Positions 18,092 through 26,861 of a DNA stretch of 59,839 bases are shown here, piece after piece. The DNA lies in the NCBI RefSeq assembly GCF_021277265.1, contig NZ_JAJSOH010000039.1, forward strand, positions 1 to 59,839, read 5' to 3'. The notes under the pieces are model-generated. The model had not been told where the DNA came from, did not search any database, and saw only the letters and a list, made by a program, of their open reading frames with translations. Position 1 is the stretch's first letter; the number at the start of each line of letters is the position of its first letter. The position numbers and the translations under genes were made by a program. This DNA comes from Kineosporia rhizophila. GTDB taxonomy: Bacteria > Actinomycetota > Actinomycetes > Actinomycetales > Kineosporiaceae.

Positions 18092-18706
18092 ATGACGATC
18101 GAGCAGATCGACCCGGCGACCACCGCGCTCGTGCTGATCGAGTACCAGAACGACTTCACCACCGAGGGCGGGGTGCTGCACGGCGCAGTGGCCCCGGTGA
18201 TGGAGAGCACCGGGATGCTGAGCAAGACCAGCGCGGTGGTGCAGGCCGCGCGCACGGCGGGGGTAACCGTGATGCATGCGCCCATCACGTTCGCCGAGGG
18301 GTACAACGAGATCAGCTCGCACCCGTACGGCATCCTCAAGGGAGTCGTCGACGGCAAGGCGTTCGTCAAGGGCTCGTGGGGTGCGGCGATCACCGACGAA
18401 CTGGCGCCGCAGAGCGGTGACATCGTGATCGAGGGCAAGCGCGGCCTGGACACGTTCGCCAGCACCAACCTCGACTTCATCCTGCGCAGCAAGGGCATCC
18501 GCACGATCGTCCTGGGCGGGTTCCTGACCAACTGCTGTGTCGAGTCGACCATGCGCAGCGGCTACGAGAACGGCTACCGGGTGATCACCCTGTCCGACTG
18601 TATGGCCGCCACCTCCGCCGAGGAGCACGACAACGCACTACGTTTCGACTTCCCCATGTTCTCGGTCCCGGCCACCGCCAATGAGCTCCTGTCCGCCATG
18701 AGGTGA
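18092..18706 (+). CDS. Isochorismatase-fold cysteine hydrolase
   Basis: 204 residues of the isochorismatase/nicotinamidase-like superfamily, which hydrolyses amide or vinyl-ether bonds with an Asp-Lys-Cys triad. Lys116 (VIEGKRGLD) and Cys149 (LTNCCVEST) are in place. The first member is Glu17 (LVLIEYQNDF) where most relatives have Asp; the rest of the motif is intact. The cis-peptide GGFLTN is present. ATG 18092 is chosen because AAGGGA lies about 5-10 nt upstream and the family begins here; further in-frame sequence upstream overlaps the divergent lipoprotein gene. The substrate is unknown. It ends at a strong bidirectional terminator. Confidence 0.88.
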   Translation: MTIEQIDPATTALVLIEYQNDFTTEGGVLHGAVAPVMESTGMLSKTSAVVQAARTAGVTVMHAPITFAEGYNEISSHPYGILKGVVDGKAFVKGSWGAAITDELAPQSGDIVIEGKRGLDTFASTNLDFILRSKGIRTIVLGGFLTNCCVESTMRSGYENGYRVITLSDCMAATSAEEHDNALRFDFPMFSVPATANELLSAMR

Positions 18707-18715
18707 CCAAAACCA

Positions 18716-18760
18716 AATGGGGGACGTTTGTGGGCACGGGGCCCACAAACGTCCCCCATT
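18716..18760. terminator. Bidirectional terminator with GACGTTTGTGGGC arm
   Basis: Perfect 20-bp stem, left arm 18716-18735 (AATGGGGGACGTTTGTGGGC), right arm 18741-18760, 5-nt loop, with further A/T pairing outside (AAACC, GGTTT). It separates the convergent hydrolase and aldo/keto reductase genes. It shares ATGGGGGAC with the hairpin at 10177 and GGACGTTTGTG with the one at 19747. Confidence 0.88.
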
Positions 18761-18777
18761 GGGGTTTGCTGGGTAGG

Positions 18778-19638
18778 TCAGACGGCGTCGGCCAGCGTCT
18801 TGAACTCCTCGTCGGTCAGCTTCACGTCAGCGCCGCCGAGGTTTTCCTCGAGGTGCTTCACCGAGCCGGTGCCGGGGATCGGAACCATGACGGGGGAGCG
18901 GCGCAGCAGCCAGGCGAGCGCGAGCTGCGACGTAGTGGCGCCGGGGTGGTTGCTCGCGACCTTCTCCAGAGGGCCGCCCGGGCGGGCCAGGCTGCCGGCG
19001 TTGACCGGCGCCCACGGAATGAACGCGATGCCCTGCTGCTCGCAGTAGTCCAGCACGTCTTCGGCCCGGCGGTCGCCCATGTTGTAGCGGTTCTGCACCG
19101 AGGCGACGGGGAGGCCGGCGGCCTGCGCGGCCTTGATCTCCTCGACGCTGACCTCGGAGAGCCCGACCTGCAGGGCCAGGCCCTCGTCGACGAACTTCTT
19201 GACCTCGGCGAACGTCTCTTCGCGGGGGGTCTTGGCGTCGATCCGGTGCAGCTGCCACAGCGGGATCTGCTCCAGACCCAGCCGGCGCAGCGACATCATG
19301 ATGCACTGACGCAGGTATTCCGGACGGCCCAGCGGGGGCCAGACGTCGGGGCCGCTGCGGGTGAGGCCGCCCTTGGTGGCGATGACGACGTCGCCGTAGC
19401 CGGTGCCGTCGTGCAGGGCTTCCTTGATCAGGTCCTCGGAGATGTAGGGACCGTAGCTGTCGGCCGTGTCGATGAACGTCACCCCGAGCTCGACCGCCCG
19501 GCGCAGCACCTGGATCGCGGCGTCGTGGTCCTTCGGCGGGCCCCAGATGCCCTCACCGGTGATCCGCATCGCCCCGAATCCCAGGCGGGCGACCTTCCGG
19601 CCGCCGAGCTCGATGGTCCCGCTGTCGGCTACTGCCAT
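18778..19638 (-). CDS. Aldo/keto reductase
   Basis: 286 residues, a TIM-barrel NADPH-dependent carbonyl reductase. The catalytic tetrad is visible: Asp57 and Tyr62 (FIDTADSYG), Lys89 (VVIATKGG) and His131 (LWQLHRID). C-terminal cofactor-binding segments are IPGTGSVKHLEENL and the preceding SQLALAWLL. ATG 19638 has GGAGG about 10 nt upstream, better than any earlier start. A TetR regulator lies immediately upstream on the same strand but is separated by a terminator-like hairpin. The protein resembles the pyridoxal-reductase-like/oxidoreductase branch; the substrate is not known. Confidence 0.92.
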   Translation of the reverse strand: MAVADSGTIELGGRKVARLGFGAMRITGEGIWGPPKDHDAAIQVLRRAVELGVTFIDTADSYGPYISEDLIKEALHDGTGYGDVVIATKGGLTRSGPDVWPPLGRPEYLRQCIMMSLRRLGLEQIPLWQLHRIDAKTPREETFAEVKKFVDEGLALQVGLSEVSVEEIKAAQAAGLPVASVQNRYNMGDRRAEDVLDYCEQQGIAFIPWAPVNAGSLARPGGPLEKVASNHPGATTSQLALAWLLRRSPVMVPIPGTGSVKHLEENLGGADVKLTDEEFKTLADAV

Positions 19639-19746
19639 GGATCTTTGCCTCCGTCGAATCAGGCCAGGTGGGTCGTCAGTGGCCAACTCCGGGGCCGGTT
19701 CGCTGCTTCCCATTCGGGCAACAAAGTTTTCCAAGGCAACCGCCGA

Positions 19747-19786
19747 TGGACGTTTGTGAGCAGCGATCGAGGCCCACAAACGTCCA
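19747..19786 (-). terminator. Hairpin after tetR-like gene
   Basis: Arms TGGACGTTTGTG (19747-19758) and CACAAACGTCCA (19775-19786) are perfect complements with a 16-nt loop. It starts 19 nt after the TetR gene's stop. Its arm matches that of the terminator at 18716-18760 for 11 bases, so the aldo/keto reductase gene is flanked by related hairpins. Confidence 0.75.
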
Positions 19787-19804
19787 CAATTGAGCAGTTT
19801 GGTT

Positions 19805-20524
19805 CTACTGCTCTTCGCTGATCCGGGTCAGCCAGTGCTGGAGCATCGCTTCTTCCACCGGCTCCAGAATGCCGCTGCCGGTAAGAGCGAGCTGCGAGCG
19901 CAGCTGCCGTGCTGCGTCGGCCACCGGATCGGCGTTGCTCCGTGAAAGGGGTTCCGTAAGCACGGCTGCGAACGCGGCATCACGAGCGCGATGGGAGAGG
20001 CTCTCGTCGAACAGGTCAGGCTGGGCGATGCGGTTCAGCGCGACTCCGACGTTGGCCGAAAGGATGAGCTGCGCGGCCTGATTCACTTCCATCCGGAGTG
20101 CGCCGACGGCTGAGCAGCGCAGCAGGGCGGCCTCGAGCAGTCCGAGGATGCGACGCCGGGCCTTGCTGTGCGAACGCGCCCGGGGGGCGAACATCAGCTG
20201 GTAGAGCGCGGGATTGGCCTCGGCGAAGGCGTGGTGGTCGTCCCAGCCGGCGTAGAGGTCGGCCACCGGATCGGTGGTCTTCTCCAGCTGGGCCTTCTGC
20301 TGCGCGTACCGTTCGAACCCGGCGTCGGCCACTGCGTCGAGCAGACCGCGCTTGTCGCCGAACAGCCGGTACAGCCGGGGCTGGGTGACCCCGACGGCCT
20401 CGCAGACCGCCCGGGTGGCGATGTCGTTGTCTGCGGATTCGGTGAGCAGGCGCTCGGCGGCCTCGACGAGCGCGGCGCGCAGGGTGGCGTCGTCATCTGC
20501 GCGAGTCCGTTCCGAGACAGTCAT
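19805..20524 (-). CDS. TetR-family transcriptional regulator
   Basis: 239 residues. The N-terminal helix-turn-helix is typical: ATLRAALVEAAERLL, then IATRAVCEAVGVTQPRLYRL and the helix FGDKRGLLDAVADAGF. The C-terminal ligand domain is all-helical and less conserved. The start ATG 20524 is 59 bp from the divergent methyltransferase gene, which makes that gene and the downstream aldo/keto reductase its likely targets. A longer frame upstream would overlap the divergent gene and is rejected. The ligand is unknown. Confidence 0.88.
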   Translation of the reverse strand: MTVSERTRADDDATLRAALVEAAERLLTESADNDIATRAVCEAVGVTQPRLYRLFGDKRGLLDAVADAGFERYAQQKAQLEKTTDPVADLYAGWDDHHAFAEANPALYQLMFAPRARSHSKARRRILGLLEAALLRCSAVGALRMEVNQAAQLILSANVGVALNRIAQPDLFDESLSHRARDAAFAAVLTEPLSRSNADPVADAARQLRSQLALTGSGILEPVEEAMLQHWLTRISEEQ

Positions 20525-20583
20525 GGATCGATGATACGGCTTATGCGTAGCGTTCCTCATCCCGGCCGTGTGAAGATCAGGAC

Positions 20584-21228
20584 ATGCGTGACTATTTGTC
20601 CTGGCACGACGAGGCGTACCGCGATTCGGGCTCGCCACTGTCCTGGCGGTTGTCGCGGGTGCGGCACCACGTCGAACAGGTACTGGACGCGGCGGCCGGG
20701 CGCCCAGTGAAGGTGCTGAGCCTCTGCGCCGGTGACGGAAGAGACCTGATCGGGGTTCTGTCGACCCGGCCGGACCGGGACCGGGTGTCCGGCACGCTGG
20801 TCGAACTGCATCCGCAGCTGGCCGGGCGGGCGCGGACCGCCATTGCCGCGGGCGACCTGCGACTGGAGGTGCTCGAGGCCGACGCCGGCGACCCGGCGGT
20901 CTGCGAAGGGCTGATCCCGGCCGATCTGGTGTTGATGGTCGGGATCTTCGGCAACATCAGCGACGAGGATCTGGAGCGCGCGATCCGCGCGGCCCCGGCC
21001 TTCTGCCGCCCCGGAGGCACGCTGATCTGGTCGCGTGGGCGGGACGCGGACATCCTCGACCTGAACGAGAAGGTCCGCGCCTGGTACGCCGAGGCCGGCC
21101 TGAGCGAGGTCGCCTACGAAAAGCTCGACGACGCGGACGGGGAACTGCCGGCCCTGGGCGTGATGCGCCACGACGGCGAGACGGTGCCGCTGGATGCGTC
21201 GCGGAGGTTGTTCACGTTCATTCGGTGA
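20584..21228 (+). CDS. Class I SAM-dependent methyltransferase
   Basis: 214 residues. Motif I is KVLSLCAGDGRDLIGVL at about residues 43-58, followed by an acidic strand end (VELHPQLA), DLVLMVGIFGNISDEDL and FCRPGGTLIWSR. The class is clear; the substrate is not. It is divergent from the TetR gene with a 59-bp gap, so it is a probable target of that regulator, as is common for resistance or detoxification functions. The initial segment MRDYLSWHDEAYRDSGSPL is conserved in character with a family of unannotated actinobacterial methyltransferases. Confidence 0.82.
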   Translation: MRDYLSWHDEAYRDSGSPLSWRLSRVRHHVEQVLDAAAGRPVKVLSLCAGDGRDLIGVLSTRPDRDRVSGTLVELHPQLAGRARTAIAAGDLRLEVLEADAGDPAVCEGLIPADLVLMVGIFGNISDEDLERAIRAAPAFCRPGGTLIWSRGRDADILDLNEKVRAWYAEAGLSEVAYEKLDDADGELPALGVMRHDGETVPLDASRRLFTFIR

Positions 21229-21277
21229 GCGCTGCCGGGGCGTCGCAAAAAGCGCGTAGCCGTGTCACGATCCGGGC

Positions 21278-21949
21278 ATGCGGGACGAAACGCCCACGCG
21301 GCTGGCGCGCAGCCACCATCTCGCGCCTGCCCCGGGCACCGGATGGTGGCTGGCCGCGGCCGCCTGCGCCATCGCGTCCTTCTTCTTCTGGCTCGCGGAC
21401 GTGCTCGGCGGGTTGCTGGTCGTGCTGGGTGGGACGGTGCTGCCGGGGCGGGTGCCGGTGCAGGCCCTGGCGTTCGGGGGACTGGCGCTGGGGGCGCTCG
21501 GCGTCGGCCGTCGGCGTTGGCCGGGTGCCCGCCGCGTGGTCACGTCGGGCAAGCCGGTTCTGTCGAAGCTGGACAAGACGGTTCCGGCGCCCGTGCGCAA
21601 GCTGCTGGTCATCTGCGCACTGCTGCTCAGCGTCCTGGTTCAGGGGGCGCACCTGCTCTACGCCTCGAACACCACCGAGCTCACGCCGGCTGCTCCGAGG
21701 GGATGCCTGATCGTCGCGGGGGAGAGCACTTTTCTGCGCGCCGGCGGGGGCTCGATCTACCAGGCCGGCGGGTCCTGGGGGCTGGCGCGTGAGATCGCTA
21801 CGTTCGCCACCGACAACGGGGCTCAGCCATTTGCGGCGGGGGCGTACCGCCTGGCCTGGGACGGTGAGGTGGGCCGGCTGGATCAGCTGGAAGGCGTGGT
21901 GCTGGCCTCGGCCCGGGAACGGATGGAACTGCAGCTGCACTGTTCCTGA
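21278..21949 (+). CDS. Multi-pass membrane protein, unknown function
   Basis: 223 residues. Three hydrophobic segments are visible: about 24-48 (WLAAAACAIASFFFWLADVL), about 53-75, and about 108-128 (LLVICALLLSVLVQGAHLLY). The C-terminal 95 residues are soluble and contain two Cys (RGCLIVAGES and the final HCS). No known family is recognised. It follows the methyltransferase gene by 49 nt on the same strand and may be co-transcribed. It converges on the next gene with only 6 nt between the stops. Confidence 0.65.
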   Translation: MRDETPTRLARSHHLAPAPGTGWWLAAAACAIASFFFWLADVLGGLLVVLGGTVLPGRVPVQALAFGGLALGALGVGRRRWPGARRVVTSGKPVLSKLDKTVPAPVRKLLVICALLLSVLVQGAHLLYASNTTELTPAAPRGCLIVAGESTFLRAGGGSIYQAGGSWGLAREIATFATDNGAQPFAAGAYRLAWDGEVGRLDQLEGVVLASARERMELQLHCS

Positions 21950-21955
21950 GCGGCC

Positions 21956-22351
21956 TCAGGACGGGTCGGCCTCGGGGTTACCGGAGTCGCGCCTGCGCTT
22001 GTTCTCTTCCCACTTCCTGAGCGCCTCGTCGTATTCCCGGTCGATGCGTTCCTGGTCCTGCCGCAGCCGGTCGTCGATGTCCGAGGTGTCGGGCCGGGAC
22101 CGCTGCGGGCGCTCGGCCTCGGGAAAACCACTGGCCGGCCCCGGTCGCCCGGACGCCGGACGGCCGGGCGACTGCTTCGGGCGGCCGGCCACCAGCCAGG
22201 CGATGCCGCCGACGAAGGGGAAGAACAGGATCAGCAGGATCCAGCCGAGCTTGGGCAGGTTGCGCACCAGGGCCGAGTCGGTCTGGATGCAGTCGATCAG
22301 GCAGTAGATCAGCAGGCCGAGCTGGATCAGCACGGGCAGGAACCGGATCAC
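21956..22351 (-). CDS. PLDc_N-type small membrane protein
   Basis: 131 residues from GTG 22351, chosen because GAGGAG lies 8 nt upstream; ATG 22369 is an alternative. Two membrane segments (FLPVLIQLGLLIYCLIDCI and WILLILFFPFVGGIAWLVAG) match the N-terminal domain found alone or fused to cardiolipin-synthase-like phospholipase D enzymes (PLDc_N). The remainder is a charged, coiled-coil-prone tail (DIDDRLRQDQERIDREYDEA). There is no catalytic HKD domain, so an enzyme role is unlikely; members are small membrane proteins of unknown function. Confidence 0.82.
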   Translation of the reverse strand: MIRFLPVLIQLGLLIYCLIDCIQTDSALVRNLPKLGWILLILFFPFVGGIAWLVAGRPKQSPGRPASGRPGPASGFPEAERPQRSRPDTSDIDDRLRQDQERIDREYDEALRKWEENKRRRDSGNPEADPS

Positions 22352-22458
22352 GTCGGGTACTCCTCGCATCGAGCTCGAGATGCGAGCTGGGGGAAGGCGG
22401 TTTCCGAGCACGGATCCTAGGGGTTCGCTGTGCTCCCGGCTACGGCCGCGAGGTGCGG

Positions 22459-22486
22459 CGGGGGTGCCCCGGCCGAGGCACCCCCG
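22459..22486 (-). terminator. Terminator of MBL-fold gene
   Basis: Arms CGGGGGTGCC (22459-22468) and GGCACCCCCG (22477-22486) are perfect complements with an 8-nt loop, 6 nt past the stop of the minus-strand gene. Confidence 0.75.
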
Positions 22487-22492
22487 CTCCGG

Positions 22493-23161
22493 TCACCAGC
22501 CGCGCTCGCGCCACTCGGGCAGGCTCGGGCGCTCGGCGCCGAGCGTGGTGTCCTTGCCGTGGCCCGGATACACCCAGGTCTCGTCCGGGTAGACCGCGAA
22601 GAGCCGCTGCTCCACGTCGGCGATGAGGCTCTCGAAGTTCTCCTCGTCGTCGAAGGTGTTGCCGATTCCGCCCGGGAACAAGCTGTCGCCGGTGAACGCG
22701 TGCACACTGCCGTCGGAGCTGGTCAGCACCAGGGTGACCGAGCCGGGCGTGTGGCCGCGCAGGTGCACCACCGCGAGCGTGAGCTCACCCACCGCCACCT
22801 GGTCGCCGTGCCGCAGGCGGGCGTCCGGGGGCACCGGGAGTGCATCGGCGTCGTCCTCGCCGGCCAGGGTGGGAGCCTTGGTGCCGGCCGCGACCTCGGC
22901 CAGGGCCCGGTGGTGGTCCCAGTGCTGGTGCGTGGTGACGATGCCGCGCAGCGGCCCGCCCCCCTCACGGATCAGGGCGTGAACTCTCTCGGCGTCGTCC
23001 GCCGCGTCGATCAGCAACTGCTCGCCGGTGGCCCGGCAGGTGATCAGGTACGCGTTGTTGTCCTGCGGCGAGACGCTCGCCTTCCGGATCACCGCGTCGG
23101 GCAGCTCACGCACGTCAGCCGGCCCGCCCTGGGTGACTTCTCCGCTGTAGACCATGGGCAT
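22493..23161 (-). CDS. MBL-fold metallo-hydrolase, glyoxalase II-like
   Basis: 222 residues of the metallo-beta-lactamase fold. The metal motif HxHxDH is THQHWDH (His78, His80, Asp82, His83). Further ligands are His in HLRGHTPGS, Asp in FTGDSLFPGG and His in VYPGHGKD, so a full dinuclear site is present. The size and the GDSLFPGGIGN segment fit the hydroxyacylglutathione hydrolase-like group that sits divergent to uvrA in many actinobacteria. In organisms using mycothiol the substrate may be another thioester. ATG 23155 is an alternative start. The 266-bp gap to uvrA holds the uvrA damage promoter. Confidence 0.9.
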   Translation of the reverse strand: MPMVYSGEVTQGGPADVRELPDAVIRKASVSPQDNNAYLITCRATGEQLLIDAADDAERVHALIREGGGPLRGIVTTHQHWDHHRALAEVAAGTKAPTLAGEDDADALPVPPDARLRHGDQVAVGELTLAVVHLRGHTPGSVTLVLTSSDGSVHAFTGDSLFPGGIGNTFDDEENFESLIADVEQRLFAVYPDETWVYPGHGKDTTLGAERPSLPEWRERGW

Positions 23162-23397
23162 ACCCTGCCATCCCCCTCCGGGGACGGCGGGCAGGGCGGC
23201 GGCAAGGACGCAGCACCGCGCACGTCGTGGGCCCGGCCGCAGCGAAAGTCTGGAAGAACGGGCATCGACTCAGGGTTTCCGGTGCAGCCGGAGGGGCCGC
23301 AGGTGCGTGCGTGACCGGAGTGGACGTGGTGCCCCGGAGGGGCTGATGTTCTTCTTGTCCGGATCGGCCGGTGCCTGGAGACCGTTCGAATCGAAGA

Positions 23398-23420
23398 CTG
23401 TCGGTGGGGGCACCTAGCAT
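23398..23420 (+). promoter_or_regulatory. RecA-NDp (PafBC-type) promoter of uvrA
   Basis: CTGTCGGTG (23398-23406), 8 nt, TAGCAT (23415-23420). The uvrA GTG starts 8 nt after the hexamer, predicting a leaderless mRNA. Same spacing as the uvrB promoter. Confidence 0.85.
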
Positions 23421-23427
23421 GGCCTGC

Positions 23428-26400
23428 GTGAGTGACCGACTTATCGTTCGCGGAGCCCGCGAGCACAACCTCAAGGACGTCTCGCTCGACCTTCCTCGTG
23501 ACGCGCTGGTGGTTTTCACCGGTCTGTCCGGGTCGGGCAAGTCCTCTCTGGCGTTCGACACCATCTTCGCCGAGGGGCAGCGCCGGTACGTCGAGTCGCT
23601 GTCCGCCTACGCCCGCCAGTTCCTCGGCCAGATGGACAAACCCGACGTCGACTTCATCGAGGGGCTGTCACCGGCCGTCTCGATCGACCAGAAGTCCACG
23701 TCGCGTAATCCGCGCTCCACCGTGGGCACGATCACCGAGGTGTACGACTACCTCCGGCTGCTCTGGGCCCGGGCGGGCCGGGCGCACTGCCCGGTCTGCG
23801 GCGAGGCGATCACCAAGCAGACCCCGCAGCAGATCGTCGACCGGCTGCTCGAGCTGCCCGAGGGCACCCGGTTCCAGGTGCTGGCCCCGGTCGTGCGGGC
23901 GCGCAAGGGTGAGTTCGTCGACCTCTTCGCCGACCTGCAGACCAAGGGCTTCTCCCGGGCCCGGGTCGACGGGGCGGTGGTGTCCCTGGCCGACTCGCCC
24001 ACCCTGGACAAGCGCTACAAGCACACCATCGAGGTGGTGGTCGACCGGCTCTCCGCCAAGGCCTCCTCCAAGCAGCGCCTCACCGACTCGGTCGAGACCG
24101 CCCTGCAGCTGGCCAACGGCATCGTGGTGGCCGAGATGGTCGACGAGCCGGAAGACTCCCCGGCCCGCGAGCGTCGCTTCAGCGAGAAGATGGCCTGCCC
24201 CAACGAGCACCCGATCGCGATCGACGACATCGAGCCGCGGGTGTTCTCGTTCAACAACCCGTTCGGTGCCTGCCCCGAGTGCACCGGTATCGGGGTCAAG
24301 CTCGAGGTCGACCCCGAGCTGCTGGTGCCCGACGAGGACCTGACGCTGGCCGAGGGCGCGATCGTGCCCTGGACCCAGGGCTCGGCCGAGTACTTCCTGC
24401 GGCTGATGAAGGCGCTCGGCAAGGACCTCGGCTTCACCGTGAACACGCCCTGGCGGGCGCTGCCCGAGCGGGCGAAGACGGCCCTGCTGCAGGGTCAGGA
24501 CTACGAGGTCCACGTCAAGTTCAAGAACCGCTTCGGCCGGGAACGCTCGTACACCACCGGTTTCGAGGGGGTGATCCCGTTCATCCAGCGCCGTCACTCC
24601 GAGACCGAGTCGGAGTGGAGCCGGGAGCGGTACGAGGGCTTCATGCGGGAGATCCCGTGCCCGGTCTGCAAGGGCACCCGGCTCAAGCCCGAGGTGCTGG
24701 CCGTCACCGTGGGCGGCAAGTCGATCGCCGAGGTCTGCTCGCTGCCGCTCACCGAGGCCGCCGAGTTCCTGGGCGGCCTGCAGCTGAACAAGCGTGAGAA
24801 GCAGATCGCCGACCAGGTGCTGAAGGAGATCCACGCCCGCATCGGCTTCCTGCTCGACGTCGGCCTGACCTACCTCTCGCTCGACCGCGCGGCCGGCACC
24901 CTGTCCGGCGGTGAGGCCCAGCGCATCCGGCTGGCCACGCAGATCGGTTCCGGTCTGGTCGGCGTGCTCTACGTGCTCGACGAGCCCAGCATCGGCCTGC
25001 ACCAGCGCGACAACCGGCGCCTGATCGACACTCTCACCCGGCTGCGCAACCTGGGCAACACGCTGATCGTGGTCGAGCACGACGAGGACACGATCCGCGC
25101 GGCCGACTGGGCGGTCGACATCGGCCCGGGCGCCGGCGAGCACGGTGGTCACGTCGTGCACTCCGGCACCGTCAAGGAGCTGTACGAACACCCCGAGTCG
25201 CTCACCGGCATGTACCTGTCCGGCCGCAAGGCGATCGAGATCCCGCAGATCCGCCGCCCGCGCGACCCCAAGCGTCAGCTCACCGTGGTCGGCGCCCGCG
25301 AGCACAACCTCAAGGGCCTGGACGTCTCGTTCCCCCTGGGGTGCCTGGTCTCGGTCACCGGGGTCAGCGGCTCGGGCAAGTCCACGCTGGTCAACGACAT
25401 CCTCTACACCGTGCTGGCGAACAAGCTGAACGGCGCCCGCCAGGTGCCGGGCCGGCACAAGACGGTGAAGGGCCTGGAGCACCTGGACAAGGTGGTCCAC
25501 GTCGACCAGAGCCCGATCGGCCGCACCCCGCGCTCCAACCCGGCCACCTACACCGGCGTGTGGGACCACGTGCGCAAGCTGTTCGCGCAGACCCAGGAGG
25601 CCAAGGTCCGCGGCTACCAGCCGGGCCGGTTCTCGTTCAACGTCAAGGGCGGGCGCTGCGAGGCGTGCTCCGGTGACGGCACGATCAAGATCGAGATGAA
25701 CTTCCTGCCCGACGTCTACGTGCCGTGCGAGGTCTGCCACGGGGCCCGGTACAACCGGGAGACCCTGGAGGTGCACTTCAAGGGCAAGACCGTGGCCGAC
25801 GTGCTGGACATGCCGATCGAGGAGGCGGCCGACTTCTTCGAGGCGGTCCCGGCGATCGCCCGGCACCTGCGTACCCTGGTCGACGTCGGCCTGGGCTACG
25901 TCCGGCTCGGTCAGTCCGCCCCCACCCTCTCCGGTGGTGAGGCGCAGCGGGTGAAGCTGGCCAGCGAACTGCAGAAGCGTTCCACCGGCCGCAGCGTCTA
26001 CGTGCTCGACGAGCCGACCACCGGTCTGCACTTCGAGGACATCCGCAAGCTGCTCCTGGTGCTGCAGGGGCTGGTGGACAAGGGCAACTCGGTCATCGTC
26101 ATCGAGCACAACCTCGACGTGATCAAGAGCTCCGACTGGATCGTCGACCTCGGTCCCGAGGGCGGCAGCGGCGGCGGCACCCTGGTCGCCGAGGGCACCC
26201 CGGAAGACGTGGCGGCTGTCCCGGAGAGCCACACCGGTCGCTTCCTGGCCGACATGCTCGAGATCGAGAACCCGAACGCGGTCGAGGGCCGGGTGGCGGC
26301 GATCAAGAAGTCGCGCTCGGTCGCGGCCGCCACCGGCACCCGGAAAGCGGCCACCGCCAAGGCTCTTCCGGCCACGGCGACGGCCACCGCGAAGACGGGG

Positions 26401-26553
26401 ACCAGGAGCACCGGCGCGGCCAAGACCACGCCGGCCGCCAAGAAGGCCCCGGCGAAGAAGGCCCCGGCCAAGAAGGCGACCCCCTCGGCCCGCACGGCGG
26501 CCAAGCGGATCGACCTGGAGGGCACCGGCAAGGTGGGCACCCGCCGCAGCTGA
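23428..26553 (+). CDS. uvrA: Excinuclease ABC subunit A with lysine/alanine-rich tail
   Basis: UvrA is the ABC-type ATPase that finds bulky DNA lesions and loads UvrB. Two ATPase halves are seen: Walker A GLSGSGKSSLAFDT and GVSGSGKSTLVND, signatures LSGGEAQRIRLATQIGSG and LSGGEAQRVKLASEL. Zinc modules are CPVCGEAI with downstream Cys, CPVCKGTRLKPEV and CEACSGDG with CEVCHGARYN. The insertion domain is normal. From GTG 23428 it has 1041 residues, about 85 more than usual. The excess is a C-terminal tail from about residue 957 rich in Ala, Lys, Thr and Pro, with tandem KKAPAKKAPAKKA like histone H1. GTG 23428 is chosen because it is 8 nt after the damage promoter; an ATG at 23419 overlaps the -10. 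Confidence 0.97.
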   Translation: MSDRLIVRGAREHNLKDVSLDLPRDALVVFTGLSGSGKSSLAFDTIFAEGQRRYVESLSAYARQFLGQMDKPDVDFIEGLSPAVSIDQKSTSRNPRSTVGTITEVYDYLRLLWARAGRAHCPVCGEAITKQTPQQIVDRLLELPEGTRFQVLAPVVRARKGEFVDLFADLQTKGFSRARVDGAVVSLADSPTLDKRYKHTIEVVVDRLSAKASSKQRLTDSVETALQLANGIVVAEMVDEPEDSPARERRFSEKMACPNEHPIAIDDIEPRVFSFNNPFGACPECTGIGVKLEVDPELLVPDEDLTLAEGAIVPWTQGSAEYFLRLMKALGKDLGFTVNTPWRALPERAKTALLQGQDYEVHVKFKNRFGRERSYTTGFEGVIPFIQRRHSETESEWSRERYEGFMREIPCPVCKGTRLKPEVLAVTVGGKSIAEVCSLPLTEAAEFLGGLQLNKREKQIADQVLKEIHARIGFLLDVGLTYLSLDRAAGTLSGGEAQRIRLATQIGSGLVGVLYVLDEPSIGLHQRDNRRLIDTLTRLRNLGNTLIVVEHDEDTIRAADWAVDIGPGAGEHGGHVVHSGTVKELYEHPESLTGMYLSGRKAIEIPQIRRPRDPKRQLTVVGAREHNLKGLDVSFPLGCLVSVTGVSGSGKSTLVNDILYTVLANKLNGARQVPGRHKTVKGLEHLDKVVHVDQSPIGRTPRSNPATYTGVWDHVRKLFAQTQEAKVRGYQPGRFSFNVKGGRCEACSGDGTIKIEMNFLPDVYVPCEVCHGARYNRETLEVHFKGKTVADVLDMPIEEAADFFEAVPAIARHLRTLVDVGLGYVRLGQSAPTLSGGEAQRVKLASELQKRSTGRSVYVLDEPTTGLHFEDIRKLLLVLQGLVDKGNSVIVIEHNLDVIKSSDWIVDLGPEGGSGGGTLVAEGTPEDVAAVPESHTGRFLADMLEIENPNAVEGRVAAIKKSRSVAAATGTRKAATAKALPATATATAKTGTRSTGAAKTTPAAKKAPAKKAPAKKATPSARTAAKRIDLEGTGKVGTRRS

Positions 26554-26564
26554 CCCGAACGAGA

Positions 26565-26610
26565 AAAGACCGTGTGGATCGCTCGCCCGCAGCTGATCCG
26601 CACGGTCTTT
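26565..26610 (+). terminator. uvrA intrinsic terminator
   Basis: 16-bp arms 26565-26580 and 26595-26610 pair with one G-U wobble, loop 14 nt, and the 3' arm runs into TTTTT. It is one of the few hairpins here with a T tract. Confidence 0.85.
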
Positions 26611-26861
26611 TTCGTTGCCGGGCACCGGATCGTCGGATGCCGAGGGGACGGCACACCCAGGAAGCCCTGGCTGTCGGTAACGCGACACGTTCCCAGCCGG
26701 CCCGGGTCCTGCCCGAGCGCCGTTGTCTGGTTGTGACCACAAAGCGCGAATTGCGGCTTTGGCTGGCAACATACTTTTCCTGACCAGTTCCGGTGAGTCA
26801 TCACCGGAGCCGGGCCGACTTCGCCGTGCCCTCTTTTCCTTACGTCGTCAGGAGTTTCCGC

